Positions 9,083 through 19,150 of a DNA stretch of 64,000 bases are shown here, piece by piece. Origin of the DNA: Mycobacterium adipatum. GTDB lineage: Bacteria > Actinomycetota > Actinomycetes > Mycobacteriales > Mycobacteriaceae. The number at the start of each line of letters is the position of its first letter. Positions within the stretch are counted from its first letter, which is position 1. The notes below the pieces were generated by a model. The model saw only the letters and a program-made list of their open reading frames with translations. It did not search any database and had not been told where the DNA came from. The translations under genes were made by a program, and so were the position numbers. The stretch spans positions 2,728,001 to 2,792,000 of the forward strand of contig NZ_CP015596.1 of assembly GCF_001644575.1 (NCBI RefSeq). Direction: 5' to 3'.

Positions 9083-10396
9083 ATGCCGCCTCCGACAGCG
9101 CCTTTGGATCGCGATCGGTTCGCGCCCAAGCGTATCGAGGTGTTGTTCGACGAGATGGCGGAGTTGACCGGGCAGCGCAATGCCATCGATGGCCGGTTGG
9201 TGGAGATCATCGCCGAGATCGACGGCGCGGGTAGCGCCGATGGCAACGCGTTGTGGGGTGCCACCGGGTGTCGGTCGTTGCCGGGGTTGGTGGCGTGGAA
9301 GACCGGGGTGAGCCCGCGGCGGGCCGAGACCATGGTCGCGGTGGCGCACCGGCTGTCAGAGCTTGGACGCTGCGCGGCGGGGCTGCGGGAGGGTCGGGTG
9401 TCGCTGGATCAGATCGGGGTGATCGCCGAGCGTGGCGGGCCGGGCTGCGATGAGCATTACGCGGAGTTGGTAGCGGTCGCCACGGTGAGCCAGTTGCGTA
9501 CCGCGGTCAAGCAGGAACCCCGTCCCGAACCCGACCCGGCGGTGGAGCCGCAGCGGGCCTTTTCGCAGGTCGAGGGCGAGGGCTACACCAGCTACCGCCT
9601 CCGGCTGCCCACGGTGGAGGCGGCGATGTTCGAGGCCGGCCTGCAGTCGCACCGCGACAAGCTGATCGCGCAGTGGAAACGCGATCACGATCCCCGTGAC
9701 GTGATTGATCCGCGCGAGGGGGATCAGTACGACGTCGACAGATCCGACACGATTTCGGTGCAGGCGCCGCCGTTGCCGAATCTCGTGGATGCGTTCATGA
9801 GTTTGGTGGTGGCCGGCTGGGATGCCGATGTGGCGGCGCGTCCGCACGGTCAGCACACCACCGTGGTGATTCACGCCGATGTGGACACCCCGGTCGCGGC
9901 GCTGCACCTGGGTCCGGCGCTCTCGGAGGCCGATCGCCGGTATCTGCTCTGTGATGCCACCTGTGAGGTGTGGTTCGAACGCCACGGTCGTCCTATCGGG
10001 GCGGGGCGGGTGACCCGGACGGTGGGGCGGCGGCTGCGCCGGGCGTTGGAGCACCGTGACCGTACGTGTGTGGTGCCCGGGTGTGGGGCGACCCGCGGGT
10101 TGCATGCCCATCATCTGGTGCACTGGGAGGACGGCGGGCCTACCGAACTGTGGAATCTGGTGTTGCTGTGCCCGTTTCATCACCGCTTGCATCACCAGGG
10201 TGGCATCACCCTCACCGGGCCCGCTGACACGCTGAAAGTCACCGACAGCGATGGCGAGGAACTGACCAATGCCGCGTTGGCCCGCCCACCCACCACGGCG
10301 GCACCCGAGGTGCCACCGTGCCCCGGCCCGAAAGGTGAACGCGCCCAATGGTGGTGGTACACACCATTCCAACCACCACCGGCGTCGATGAACTAG
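9083..10396 (+). CDS. HNH endonuclease of the 13E12 / DUF222 repeat family
   Basis: 437 aa from the ATG at 9083, preceded by GGGAGA. An upstream in-frame start at 9008 would invade the divergent promoter. The N-terminal DUF222 helical domain (residues ~10-300) is followed by a C-terminal HNH nuclease: CVVPGCGATRGLHAHHLVHW, then ELWNLVLLCPFHHRLHH, with paired cysteines for structural zinc. The family occurs in many dispersed copies in mycobacteria and is suspected of mobility or DNA-damage-related roles. The function is not established. No flanking repeats or intron features were seen. Confidence 0.88.
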   Translation: MPPPTAPLDRDRFAPKRIEVLFDEMAELTGQRNAIDGRLVEIIAEIDGAGSADGNALWGATGCRSLPGLVAWKTGVSPRRAETMVAVAHRLSELGRCAAGLREGRVSLDQIGVIAERGGPGCDEHYAELVAVATVSQLRTAVKQEPRPEPDPAVEPQRAFSQVEGEGYTSYRLRLPTVEAAMFEAGLQSHRDKLIAQWKRDHDPRDVIDPREGDQYDVDRSDTISVQAPPLPNLVDAFMSLVVAGWDADVAARPHGQHTTVVIHADVDTPVAALHLGPALSEADRRYLLCDATCEVWFERHGRPIGAGRVTRTVGRRLRRALEHRDRTCVVPGCGATRGLHAHHLVHWEDGGPTELWNLVLLCPFHHRLHHQGGITLTGPADTLKVTDSDGEELTNAALARPPTTAAPEVPPCPGPKGERAQWWWYTPFQPPPASMN

Positions 10397-10433
10397 TCGT
10401 GGGGCCGGCCCGCGGTTGTGATCGAATGGGCTG

Positions 10434-11111
10434 ATGACTGCCGGAAGACGACGGGTAGCGGTGACGACGGCAGCCCTGAGCATGGCGTTCTGCTGGGCCG
10501 AGTGGAGGACCTGGAGAGCGTCCAGAGACGCGCTTCCGAGCGGAGCTACCGATTCGCGGGACATCACGTCCGGTGAGTGTGTGCTAGTGCTGGGAAATCC
10601 ACTACCGATTCTGCACCGCTGGCGGGTACGCATCGCGGTGCGCTCGACCGATCCGGATCGCGCGCGGTTCGTGTTCTCCGGCGGGGCCGTGCGCACCACC
10701 ATTCCGGAGGCACGGATGATGGCCGACTATGCGGTGAACGAACTCGGCGTGCCGGCAGGCAACGTGGTGGTCGAGGACCAGTCGAGGACAACCGTCGAGA
10801 ACATCAGGTTCACGGCACCGTACCTGGCCGACAGCCCGGTCATCAAGATCGCGTCGGACACCTTCCACGCACTGCGCGCCCGTCAGATTCTTCGCGACGA
10901 ATCACCCGCGTTGGCAGATAAATTGGCCCGGGCGCGTGACTATCTGCCGGGGGAGTGGGGGCCGTTGCACACCGTCTTGGTGCTCTTCGAGTGCTGTCGG
11001 GTTCGACGCGCTCGTCGGAGGGCGGCTTCGGCATCTCGGCACGAACCGCGGCCGGGACGTCCACACGTTGGGCGTGTCATTACAGTTGATCGGCATGGGG
11101 GACCTGCATGA
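10434..11111 (+). CDS. YdcF/SanA-like DUF218 protein
   Basis: 225 aa. A hydrophobic N-terminal segment is followed by a DUF218 core: CVLVLGNP, then FSGGAVRTTIPEARMMADYA and VEDQSRTTVENI, the conserved acidic/Thr signature of the family. These proteins are membrane-anchored and linked to envelope integrity, with no settled biochemical activity. The C-terminal 40 residues are strongly basic. The stop codon overlaps the ATG of the next gene as ATGA, so the two are coupled. Confidence 0.78.
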   Translation: MTAGRRRVAVTTAALSMAFCWAEWRTWRASRDALPSGATDSRDITSGECVLVLGNPLPILHRWRVRIAVRSTDPDRARFVFSGGAVRTTIPEARMMADYAVNELGVPAGNVVVEDQSRTTVENIRFTAPYLADSPVIKIASDTFHALRARQILRDESPALADKLARARDYLPGEWGPLHTVLVLFECCRVRRARRRAASASRHEPRPGRPHVGRVITVDRHGGPA

Positions 11112-12004
11112 CTGAGCCCGCACGCGGCCCGAGCGAGGCGGGTTCCGGCGTCGAGCCACCGATCGCGCCCCATGTGCGGGAACGGTTCGCCCTGCTCGAG
11201 CGGTTCGCGCCCGGTGAGGGCGCGCGGTGGGCCGCCGAATTGTGGTGCACCCCGCCGGCGGTGGAGATGAGCCTGCGGATGCCGCCGGGTGTCCCGCCGA
11301 GTCGGCCGATCGAAGCGGCCTGGGACGGAAACCGGGTCATCGGCGAGTCATGGGGGGAGGGCGATCCGGTCTACCTGGTGCACGGCTGGGGTGGCTGCCA
11401 GGCGCACCTGGGCGTGTTCGTCAAACCGCTCGTCGAGGCCGGCTACCGTGTCATCGCCTTCGACCTGCCCAGCCACAACGGGTCCGATCCGGGCGCGATG
11501 GCCCCGGGCCGCACCACCATCGTGGAATGCGCCAAGGCCGTCCACGCCGTCGTCGACGAATTCGGCCCCGCGCACGCGATCCTCGGCCACTCGCTCGGCG
11601 CCAAGGCCACCGCGCTCGCGGTGTCGTGGGGGGCCGCCGCGCAGCGGTTGGTGTTCCTCGCGCCGATGGGCGACTTCTCCTGGTACCTGGACGTTTTCAC
11701 GCAACGCCACGGTTTCGGGCCGCGCATCCGGGATGGGCTGCACCGACGCCTGGACCAGAAGCTCGGGATGCCACTGTTCGACACCGACATCGCCGCGGTG
11801 GCCGACCGCCCCGACAATCCGCCGCTACTGGTCATCCACGATCCCGACGACCCCGACAGCCCGTACGGGTTCAGCGAACAGATCGTGACCGCGTGGCCGA
11901 ACGCGTTGCTGCACACCACCAAGGGGCTGGGGCGGCTGGCGCACTACCGCATCCTGCGGCACCGGCCGGCGCTGGACGCGGCCGTCGCGTTCATCGCGTC
12001 CTAG
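11108..12004 (+). CDS. Alpha/beta hydrolase
   Basis: 298 aa. The oxyanion segment is VYLVHGWGGCQAHLG, the nucleophile elbow is GHSLG, a likely acid is in LLVIHDPDDPDSP, and a late His is in LGRLAHYRI. The order and length fit a small esterase/thioesterase-type hydrolase in the cytoplasm, since no signal peptide is present. It is translated with the YdcF-like gene (ATGA overlap). Its stop codon overlaps that of the convergent diguanylate cyclase gene. Confidence 0.85.
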   Translation: MTEPARGPSEAGSGVEPPIAPHVRERFALLERFAPGEGARWAAELWCTPPAVEMSLRMPPGVPPSRPIEAAWDGNRVIGESWGEGDPVYLVHGWGGCQAHLGVFVKPLVEAGYRVIAFDLPSHNGSDPGAMAPGRTTIVECAKAVHAVVDEFGPAHAILGHSLGAKATALAVSWGAAAQRLVFLAPMGDFSWYLDVFTQRHGFGPRIRDGLHRRLDQKLGMPLFDTDIAAVADRPDNPPLLVIHDPDDPDSPYGFSEQIVTAWPNALLHTTKGLGRLAHYRILRHRPALDAAVAFIAS

Positions 12005-13080
12005 GCCGGGCGGGCGTTCTTCGCCTCGTACATGAGCTCATCGGCGCGCGCCAGCAGTTCCTCGACAGTGCTGATGTCCTCGGCGGGCACCGCCATCAAC
12101 CCGATGCTGGTGGACACCTCGTAGGAGCGGGCCGCGGTGTCGTTGAAATGCTGCATCGCCGCCGTGATGCGCGCCTTGAGTGCGGCCGGCTCGCTGTCCG
12201 CCCCGACGGCGAGCACGCAGAACTCGTCACCGCCGATCCGGGCCAGCAGATCGGATGTGCGTAGCGTCGCTCGCAGCACGTGTGCCACGTCCACGATGAG
12301 GGCGTCCCCGACGACGTGCCCCTGCCGGTCGTTGACCTTCTTGAGGCCGTCCACGTCGATGAAGCCGAACAGGCAGCCCAGCCCGTCGCGGCGGGCGGCC
12401 GCCAGCACCGATTCGGCCAGCAGATAGAACCCGCGCCGGTTGGTCACGCCGGTCAGGTCGTCGGTGACCGACAGCTGCAGCATCTCGTTGTTGACCCGTT
12501 CCAGGTCGGCGGTGCGGGCGAGCACCCGCTGCTCGAGTTCGGCGTAGATCTGCACGTTCTCCATGGCGACCGACGTCGCGTCGGCCAGCGCCTGCAGCAG
12601 TGACACCTCCCGTTCGGTGGGCATGTGCTCGTCGGCCCAGTAGTTGCCGATCGCACCGACCGGGTCGAGCGTGCGGATGGGCACCATGACCAGACTCTGC
12701 ACGAACGTCGGGCGGTAGGCCTCGTGCGGTATCCGGTCGTCGTCGTAGATGTTGCGGATGACGACGGCACGACGGTTCAGCATGGTCCAGCCGCTGATAC
12801 AGGTCTCGATGGGGAAACGCCTGCCCTTCCACAGCGGGGCGATGGCATCCTCGTCGGCGTACCAGCACATGTCGTTGTCCCGCAGGACGAAGGTGGCGCC
12901 GTCGCATCCGGTGAGCGCGCGCGCCGCGGCCCGGACGATCCGCTGGATCTCGGGAAGCCCGCGGGCCAGGGAGAGCTCCTGCACCGCTTGCAGCAGGTGC
13001 CCCATGCTGCCGGCATGGTCGTCGTCGGCGGACCAATCAGCGGTGGACGGGGCGGCGCGCGAGGGATCCTCGACGCTCAT
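12001..13080 (-). CDS. GAF-GGDEF diguanylate cyclase
   Basis: 359 aa. Residues ~25-185 form a GAF sensor domain and a short coiled-coil linker (ELEQRVLARTADLERV) leads to a GGDEF domain. The active-site motif GGDEF is intact and an inhibitory I-site RTSD sits five residues before it, so the protein should make cyclic di-GMP from two GTP and be product-inhibited. No EAL domain or membrane segment is present, so sensing is cytoplasmic. The ATG has a GGAGG site. The 144-bp gap upstream probably holds its promoter. Confidence 0.92.
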   Translation of the reverse strand: MSVEDPSRAAPSTADWSADDDHAGSMGHLLQAVQELSLARGLPEIQRIVRAAARALTGCDGATFVLRDNDMCWYADEDAIAPLWKGRRFPIETCISGWTMLNRRAVVIRNIYDDDRIPHEAYRPTFVQSLVMVPIRTLDPVGAIGNYWADEHMPTEREVSLLQALADATSVAMENVQIYAELEQRVLARTADLERVNNEMLQLSVTDDLTGVTNRRGFYLLAESVLAAARRDGLGCLFGFIDVDGLKKVNDRQGHVVGDALIVDVAHVLRATLRTSDLLARIGGDEFCVLAVGADSEPAALKARITAAMQHFNDTAARSYEVSTSIGLMAVPAEDISTVEELLARADELMYEAKNARPA

Positions 13081-13224
13081 CCAGCCTCCGCGTGTCTCCT
13101 CCAGCGCCCCACCCGGGCGGTCCCGTCGAGATCGTACGCGGGATGCCGGTAGTTAGCGCGCGTTGACCGGACTCAGGTCATGAGCGGACACGCATTTGCT
13201 GAAGCCGCATGATCGGCACGAAAA

Positions 13225-16098
13225 TCAGCGGGCGGGTTCGAGCGGCTGCGGCGGGGTGGCCGGCTGTGCGGGCCGTTGCCGAACCAGTTGCGGCCACCAG
13301 AACCACTTGCCCATCAGTGCGGCGATGGCCGGCGTCATGAAGGACCGGATCACCAGGGTGTCGAACAGCAGGCCGAGGCCGATGGTCGTGCCGACCTGCG
13401 CCACCACCGTCATCTCACTGACGAACATGGACATCATCGTGAAGGCGAAGACCAGACCGGCGGCGGTCACCACCGAACCCGTGCCGCCCATCGCCCGGAT
13501 GATGCCGGTGTTGAGGCCCGCATGGATCTCTTCCTTCATGCGCGCCACCAGCAGCAGGTTGTAGTCGGCGCCGACGGCCAGCAGCACGATCACCGCCATC
13601 GCCATCACCATGAAGTGCAGTTCCACGCCCATGATGTGTTGCCACACCAGGATCGACAGCCCGAATGATGCGCCGAGCGACACCACGACGGTGCCGACGA
13701 TGACGGCCGCGGCCACCAGCGCCCGGGTGATGAGCAGCATGATGATGAAGATCAGGCTCAGTGCCGCGATCCCGGCGATGACCAGATCCCAGTTGTTGCC
13801 CTCCTGCATGTCCTTGAAGGCGGCGGCGGTGCCGGCGAGGTAGATCTTCGATCCCTCCAGCGGGGTGCCCTTCACAGCTTCCTTCGCCGCGGTCTTGATC
13901 TCGCCGATCAGCTTGATGCCGTCCGGGGTCAGCGGGTCATCCTGGTGAGAGATGATGAACCGCACCGACTTTCCGTCGGGGGAGATGAAGCTGTCCATGC
14001 CGCGCTTGAAGTCCTCATTGTTGAAGGTCTCCGGCGGCAGGTAGAAGGTGTCGTCGTTCTTGGCGTCGTTGAACGCCTCGCCCATCGCGTGCTGGTTCTC
14101 CGACATCGCCATGCCCTGGTCCTGCATGCCCTTCTGGGTCTGATACATCCGCAGGATCATGTCGCGGGAGGATTCCATCGATGCGATCTGCGAGGGCATC
14201 GTCTCGATCATCTGCGGCATCAGCGCGTCGAGTTGATGCAGGTCGGGGATGACCGCCTCGAACTGGGTGGTCAGCCGGTCGGTGCCGTCCAGGGCGTCGA
14301 ACACCGAGCGCATCGACCAGCACAACGGGATGTTGTAGCAGTGCGGTTCCCAGTAGAAGTAGTTACGGATGGGCCGGAAGAAGTCGTCGAAGTTCGAGAT
14401 GTTGTCCCGCAGTTCGGCGACGTCGACCGCCATCTGCTCGGTTTTGCCGACCATGCTGTGTGTGGTGGCGCTCATCTCCCGCATCAGGTCCACCATCCGG
14501 TTCATCGTGTCGATGGTGGACTGCATGTCGTCGGCCTGCAGCAGCATGTTCGCGAACATGTCTTCCATGTACTTCTGGTTCATCTGCCGGTTGGTGCCGC
14601 CCATGCTCATCTGGGCCGGGATGGTGCTGAACTCCAGCGGCTCGCCCGACGGGCGGGTGATGGTCTGCACGTTGCCCACCCCGGGCACCTTGAACACGGC
14701 CTTGGCGATCTTGTCGATCACCAGGAAGTCCGCGGAGTTGCGCAGATCCTTGTCGGTCTCGATGAGCAGGAGTTCGGGGTTCATCCGGGCGACGCCGAAG
14801 TGCCGCTCGGCGGCCGCGAAGCCCTGCTGGGCGGGCAGGTCCTGCGGCAGGTAATTGCGGTCGTTGTAGTTGGTCCGATATCCGGGCAGCGCCAGCAGGC
14901 CGATCAGGGAGAGCGCGATGGTGGCCATCAGGACCGCGCCGGGCCAGCGCACCACCACCGCGGCGACACGTCGCCAGCTCCGGATGCGCATGGCGCGCTT
15001 GGGTTCCAGGATCTTGCCGAACCGGCTGGCGACCGTGATGATGGCCGGGCCGAGGGTGAGTGCGGCCACCACGACCACCACCATGCCGAAGGCCATCGGG
15101 ACACCCAGGGTCTGGAAGTAGGGCAGGCGGGTGAAGTGCAGGCACAGCATCGCACCGGCGATGGTGAGGCCCGATCCCAGCACCACATGGGCGGTGCCGT
15201 GAAACATGCTGAAGTAGGCCGATTCCCGGTCCTCGCCCACCGATCTCGCTTCCTGATAGCGGCCTATCAGGAAGATCGCGTAGTCGGTGGCAGCGGCGAC
15301 GGCCAACGTCACCAGCAGTTGGGTGGCGAATGTGGAGAGCCCGATGAGCTCGTGGTATCCGAGGAACGCGACGACCCCGCGCGCCGCCGTCAACCCCAGC
15401 ACCACCATCACCAGCACCAGCAGTGTGGTGACGATGGAGCGATACACCAGCAGCAGCATCGTGATGATCACGACGAAGATGGCGCCCTCGATGATCTTGA
15501 CGCTGCGGTCACCGGAGATCTGTTGATCGGCGGCCAGCGCCGACATGCCGGTGACGTAGACCTTGACACCCGGTGGCGGGGGTACGGCCTCGACGATCTT
15601 CGTTGCGGCCTCGACGGATTCGTTGGCCAACGACTCGCCCATGTTGCCGGCGAGATACACCTGCACGTAGGCCGACAACCCGTCGGAGCTCTGCGCCCCG
15701 GCCTCGGTCAGCGGATCACCCCAGAAGTCCTGGACGTGCTCCACATGGGCGGGGTCGGCCAGCAACCGGTCGACCATGTCGTTGTACCAGTAGTGCGCGT
15801 CGGCGCCGAGGGGTTGCTCGCCCTCCAAAACGACCATCACCGAGCTGTCCGACTTGTATTCGTCGAACACCTGCCCGACCCGCTTGCTGGCGATCACCGA
15901 GGGGGCGTACTCCGGTGTCATCGACACCGAGCGCATCTGCCCGACAATCTCCAGCGGTGGAACCGTGATGCTGAGCAGCGCGACGATCGCGATCCAGCCG
16001 ATGATGATCAGGACCGCGAAGCGCCGGATGAAACCGGCGATACCGCCGCGTCGCTGCTGATGGGGGGTGACGACCGCGGCCGCTGAAGAGTCGGGCAC
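13225..16098 (-). CDS. MmpL-family RND lipid/siderophore transporter
   Basis: 957 aa, close to MmpL4/MmpL5 length. It has two RND halves, each with six transmembrane segments, and large periplasmic loops. Asp-Tyr proton-relay pairs are visible as [11 protein letters not shown] (TM4) and [12 protein letters not shown] (TM10). The first loop begins with the [15 protein letters not shown] region of the MmpL4/5 group. The GTG start has an AGGAGA site. The usual MmpS partner is not next to it, so it either works alone or uses an MmpS elsewhere. The cargo (glycolipid, siderophore or drug) cannot be inferred. Confidence 0.93.
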   Translation of the reverse strand: MPDSSAAAVVTPHQQRRGGIAGFIRRFAVLIIIGWIAIVALLSITVPPLEIVGQMRSVSMTPEYAPSVIASKRVGQVFDEYKSDSSVMVVLEGEQPLGADAHYWYNDMVDRLLADPAHVEHVQDFWGDPLTEAGAQSSDGLSAYVQVYLAGNMGESLANESVEAATKIVEAVPPPPGVKVYVTGMSALAADQQISGDRSVKIIEGAIFVVIITMLLLVYRSIVTTLLVLVMVVLGLTAARGVVAFLGYHELIGLSTFATQLLVTLAVAAATDYAIFLIGRYQEARSVGEDRESAYFSMFHGTAHVVLGSGLTIAGAMLCLHFTRLPYFQTLGVPMAFGMVVVVVAALTLGPAIITVASRFGKILEPKRAMRIRSWRRVAAVVVRWPGAVLMATIALSLIGLLALPGYRTNYNDRNYLPQDLPAQQGFAAAERHFGVARMNPELLLIETDKDLRNSADFLVIDKIAKAVFKVPGVGNVQTITRPSGEPLEFSTIPAQMSMGGTNRQMNQKYMEDMFANMLLQADDMQSTIDTMNRMVDLMREMSATTHSMVGKTEQMAVDVAELRDNISNFDDFFRPIRNYFYWEPHCYNIPLCWSMRSVFDALDGTDRLTTQFEAVIPDLHQLDALMPQMIETMPSQIASMESSRDMILRMYQTQKGMQDQGMAMSENQHAMGEAFNDAKNDDTFYLPPETFNNEDFKRGMDSFISPDGKSVRFIISHQDDPLTPDGIKLIGEIKTAAKEAVKGTPLEGSKIYLAGTAAAFKDMQEGNNWDLVIAGIAALSLIFIIMLLITRALVAAAVIVGTVVVSLGASFGLSILVWQHIMGVELHFMVMAMAVIVLLAVGADYNLLLVARMKEEIHAGLNTGIIRAMGGTGSVVTAAGLVFAFTMMSMFVSEMTVVAQVGTTIGLGLLFDTLVIRSFMTPAIAALMGKWFWWPQLVRQRPAQPATPPQPLEPAR

Positions 16099-16186
16099 GT
16101 CCGGTCAATCTCCTGATCATGTTTAGAGGTACTTGTTTTCTACCAGATTCGCGGCGGCGATGGCAGGACAGCCTTTCCTCACTCGC

Positions 16187-16990
16187 TCAGTGCAGCGTCG
16201 CCAGTTCGACGGGCGAATCCGACGGCAGCAACCCGTCGGTGACGGCGCGCACGTTGAGCAGGCTGAGGAAGATCGCCCCGTTGTGGTTGTCCAGGAAGGC
16301 GGTGTCGGCCGCGTCGCGCCCGGTGGCGATGCGCACCAGGCTGTCCCGCGGTGCCAGCAGCGTCGCGTCGACCACCCGCCACTGCCCCTCGACGAAGGCC
16401 TCGGCGACGGCATGGAAGTCCATCGGGTACAGGCCGGGGGCGTAGACCGACACCAGCCGGGCCGGCACCTTCACCGCGCGCAGCAGCGCGACGACCAGGT
16501 GGGCATAATCGCGGCACACCCCGGCGCCGGCCAGCATCGTGTCGACCGCTCCGTCGATCGGATCACTGGAGCCCGGCACGTACTGCAGTCGCCGGCCCAC
16601 CCAGGACGACACCCGTTCCAGCAGACTCGCCGCGTCGCCGAGTTGGCCGAATTCGGTTCCGGCGAAACCGAACAGCTTGTCCGATTCGGCGTAGCGGCTG
16701 GGGCGCAGATACATCGACTGGTCGTACGGGGTGACCGGTGGCGGATCTGCGTAGCCGACGATCGTCGCCGCATAGTCGACCCGCAGATGGCCGACCCCGG
16801 CATCGAACTTGTGGATGCGGTTGCCGTGGGTGCCGCTGATCTCCAGCGGTTCGACCGGTTGCCCGTCCAGCACAAAGCTCAGCGACTCGGTCACCTCGGC
16901 GCCGGGGTGCGGCGCGACGGCGATCTGGAATTCGAGGGTTGTCGGAGCCAGGATGTCGACTTCGAGCTCGGCCGCGACGTCGCGTTGCAT
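16187..16990 (-). CDS. Transglutaminase-like cysteine protease-fold protein
   Basis: 267 aa from the ATG at 16990. The transglutaminase core shows catalytic Cys in GAGVCRDYAHLVVALLRA, His in YPMDFHAVAEAFVEG and Asp in WRVVDATLLAPR, the complete triad. The N-terminal half is the beta-rich bacterial transglutaminase N domain. No signal peptide is present. Family members hydrolyse or transfer amide bonds. It follows the TVP38-like gene by 55 nt on the same strand and may be the last gene of the helicase/permease series. Confidence 0.85.
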   Translation of the reverse strand: MQRDVAAELEVDILAPTTLEFQIAVAPHPGAEVTESLSFVLDGQPVEPLEISGTHGNRIHKFDAGVGHLRVDYAATIVGYADPPPVTPYDQSMYLRPSRYAESDKLFGFAGTEFGQLGDAASLLERVSSWVGRRLQYVPGSSDPIDGAVDTMLAGAGVCRDYAHLVVALLRAVKVPARLVSVYAPGLYPMDFHAVAEAFVEGQWRVVDATLLAPRDSLVRIATGRDAADTAFLDNHNGAIFLSLLNVRAVTDGLLPSDSPVELATLH

Positions 16991-17045
16991 CACCCGATCA
17001 TGCGGCAGGCGCGGCGAACATGCGAACCGGCGCCGGTGTGGTGCG

Positions 17046-17741
17046 TTACTCGGCCGAGTCGGTGCGGCCGGCGCGCCACCCCCGGTAGCCGCGGTGCGCG
17101 GCGAACGCACCGATGACGGCCGTCATACACCACACGGCGATGGCCACGTACACCAGCGGCGAGGACAGATCACCGACGGACGCCCCGAGCGCGGTGTAGA
17201 CGAAAGCCCGTGGTGCCGACCCGATGAAGGCGCCGATCATCATCTGCCACAACGGAACCCCGAACGCACCGAACGCATAGGAGGCGGCGGCGTCGGAGAT
17301 GCCCGGCACGAACTTCTGACCCACCACCGCCCAGAGTCCGCCGCGGGCGATCAACGCGTCGATGCGGTCGGCGCGCTCGGCGCCGAGCAACGCCCGGGTG
17401 CTGTCGCGCCCCGCCCGCCGTCCCGCGATACCGGCGATCGTGGCGGTGCCCACCGTCGCACCCAGGGTGACGAACGTCCCCAACACCGGACCGAACAACA
17501 GGCCGCTGCCGGCGGCCAGCAGGGGCCCCGGAACGAACACGCTGCCCAGCAGCGCGGACACCGCCACGTAGACCAGCGGGGCGGCCGGCCCGGTGGAGGC
17601 CACCGCATCGCGGATGTCGGTGATGTCGAGAATGCGGGCAACACCGATCAGATACCACAGCCCGAGCAGGAACCCGGCCAGCAGGACCAGCCGGACGATA
17701 TGCGCTCGCCGGTTCGGGTTGACGACGTCGACGACGCTCAC
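17046..17741 (-). CDS. TVP38/TMEM64 (DedA-like) membrane protein
   Basis: 231 aa from a GTG that overlaps the stop of the NCS2 gene (GTGA). Five or six hydrophobic segments are visible with the SNARE-associated/TVP38 core FVPGPLLAAGSGLLFGPVLG and GQKFVPGISDAAASYAFGAF. Relatives act as lipid scramblases or in cation tolerance at the membrane. The start at 17741 is preferred because longer in-frame starts would sit inside the upstream gene. Confidence 0.85.
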   Translation of the reverse strand: MSVVDVVNPNRRAHIVRLVLLAGFLLGLWYLIGVARILDITDIRDAVASTGPAAPLVYVAVSALLGSVFVPGPLLAAGSGLLFGPVLGTFVTLGATVGTATIAGIAGRRAGRDSTRALLGAERADRIDALIARGGLWAVVGQKFVPGISDAAASYAFGAFGVPLWQMMIGAFIGSAPRAFVYTALGASVGDLSSPLVYVAIAVWCMTAVIGAFAAHRGYRGWRAGRTDSAE

Positions 17742-19150
17742 ACCCCGATCAGAGAGTCGACCCAGCCGCGCGCGAAGTACAGCAGGAACCCCGCCGCGAC
17801 CACCCACAGCAGCGGGCTGACCTCGCGGCCCTTACCGGCTGCCGTCCGCACGATGGCCCAGGAGATGAAGCCGACCCCGATACCGTTGGCGATCGAATAA
17901 CTCAGCGGCATCACCGCCACCGTCAGCACCACCGGCAGGGCGACCGAGAAGTCGGCGAGGTCGATCTCACGCAGGTGCGAGGCCATCATGGCGCCGACGA
18001 TGACCAGCGCGGCGGCCGCCACCTCGGTGGGCACGATGGCGGCCAGCGGCGTGAGAAACATTGCGGCCAGGAACAATACGCCGGTCACCAGGCTGGCCAG
18101 CCCGGTGCGCGCGCCCTCGCCGATACCGGCGCCGGATTCGATGAACACCGTGTTCGACGATGCCGAGGCCGCGCCACCGACCACCGCGCCCGCGCCCTCG
18201 ACCACCAAGGCCGACTGCAGCCGCGGGAAGTTGCCGTGTTCGTCGGCGACCCCGGCTTGGCGGGACAACCCGGTGAAGGTGCCCATCGCATCGAAGAAGT
18301 TGGTGAACACCAGCGTGAACACCAGCATCACCGCGGCCAGGATGCCGATCCGCCCGAAGCTGTCCAGGCTGAATTCGCCGACCAGCGAGAGGTCGGGCAC
18401 CGCGAACGGGGATCCGCTGAGCGTCGGCACCGACAGGCCCCACCCGCCGGGCTTCTCGGTGGCCGACCCCAGATGCCAGATGGCCTCGATGACAACGGCC
18501 ACGACGGTGCCGGTGATCAGTCCGATCAGAATGCCGCCGCGGACCTTGCGGGCGACCAGGATGCCGGTGATCAGCAGCGTGAACACGAACACCACGGTCG
18601 GGATGCTGGTGACCGACCCCTCGCCCTGGCCGCCGAGACCGACCGGCGGGGACGGGCTGCCGGTGGAGGCCACGAACCCGGCGTCAACCAGACCGATGAA
18701 CAGGATGAACAGACCGATACCTGCGGTGATGGCCAGTTTCAGCGGCATCGGCACCGCGTCGAAGATCATCCGCCGCAGCCCGGTGACGGCCAGCAGCACG
18801 ATGATCAGGCCGTTGATCACCACCAGCCCCATCGCCTCAGGCCAGGTGAGCGAGCCCACCACCGAGGACGCCAGGAACGAGTTGATGCCGAGACCGGCCG
18901 CGAAGGCGAACGGCAGCCGGGCGACGACACCGAACACGATCGTCATCACGCCGGCGGCCAGCGATGTCACCGCCGAGACCTGGGTGAAGCCGAGCTGATT
19001 GCCCGCCACGTCCGGTGCTCCCGACAAGATGATCGGATTGAGCACGATGATGTAGGCCATCGCGATGAAGGTGACGACACCGCCGCGCATCTCGGAGGCG
19101 ATCGACGACCCGCGCGCGCTGATTTCGAAGAAGCGGTCCAGCCGGTTCAC
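17738..19150 (-). CDS. NCS2-family (AzgA-type) purine permease
   Basis: 470 aa with about 12 transmembrane segments. The N-terminus GVVTFIAMAYIIVLNPIIL and the ALVVEGAGAVVGG…NTVFIESGAG region are typical of AzgA-type hypoxanthine/guanine/adenine:proton symporters rather than uracil or xanthine carriers. The GTG start overlaps the helicase stop (GTGA), so purine uptake is translated with a DNA helicase, an arrangement without an obvious reason. Confidence 0.9.
   Translation of the reverse strand: MNRLDRFFEISARGSSIASEMRGGVVTFIAMAYIIVLNPIILSGAPDVAGNQLGFTQVSAVTSLAAGVMTIVFGVVARLPFAFAAGLGINSFLASSVVGSLTWPEAMGLVVINGLIIVLLAVTGLRRMIFDAVPMPLKLAITAGIGLFILFIGLVDAGFVASTGSPSPPVGLGGQGEGSVTSIPTVVFVFTLLITGILVARKVRGGILIGLITGTVVAVVIEAIWHLGSATEKPGGWGLSVPTLSGSPFAVPDLSLVGEFSLDSFGRIGILAAVMLVFTLVFTNFFDAMGTFTGLSRQAGVADEHGNFPRLQSALVVEGAGAVVGGAASASSNTVFIESGAGIGEGARTGLASLVTGVLFLAAMFLTPLAAIVPTEVAAAALVIVGAMMASHLREIDLADFSVALPVVLTVAVMPLSYSIANGIGVGFISWAIVRTAAGKGREVSPLLWVVAAGFLLYFARGWVDSLIGV

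Noticed and set aside
9083..10396. HNH gene as part of a homing intron or active insertion sequence
   Set aside because: The protein is a stand-alone 13E12/DUF222 member; no intron ends, target duplication or flanking inverted repeats were found.
11227..12264. 345-codon plus-strand frame within the alpha/beta hydrolase and cyclase genes
   Set aside because: Arg/Pro/Gly-rich shifted frame over two well-supported genes.
13945..16086. A 713-codon open frame on the plus strand opposite the MmpL gene
   Set aside because: It is exactly antisense to a clear MmpL protein, has a His/Asp/Gly/Arg-rich composition typical of high-GC mirror frames, and shows no domain.
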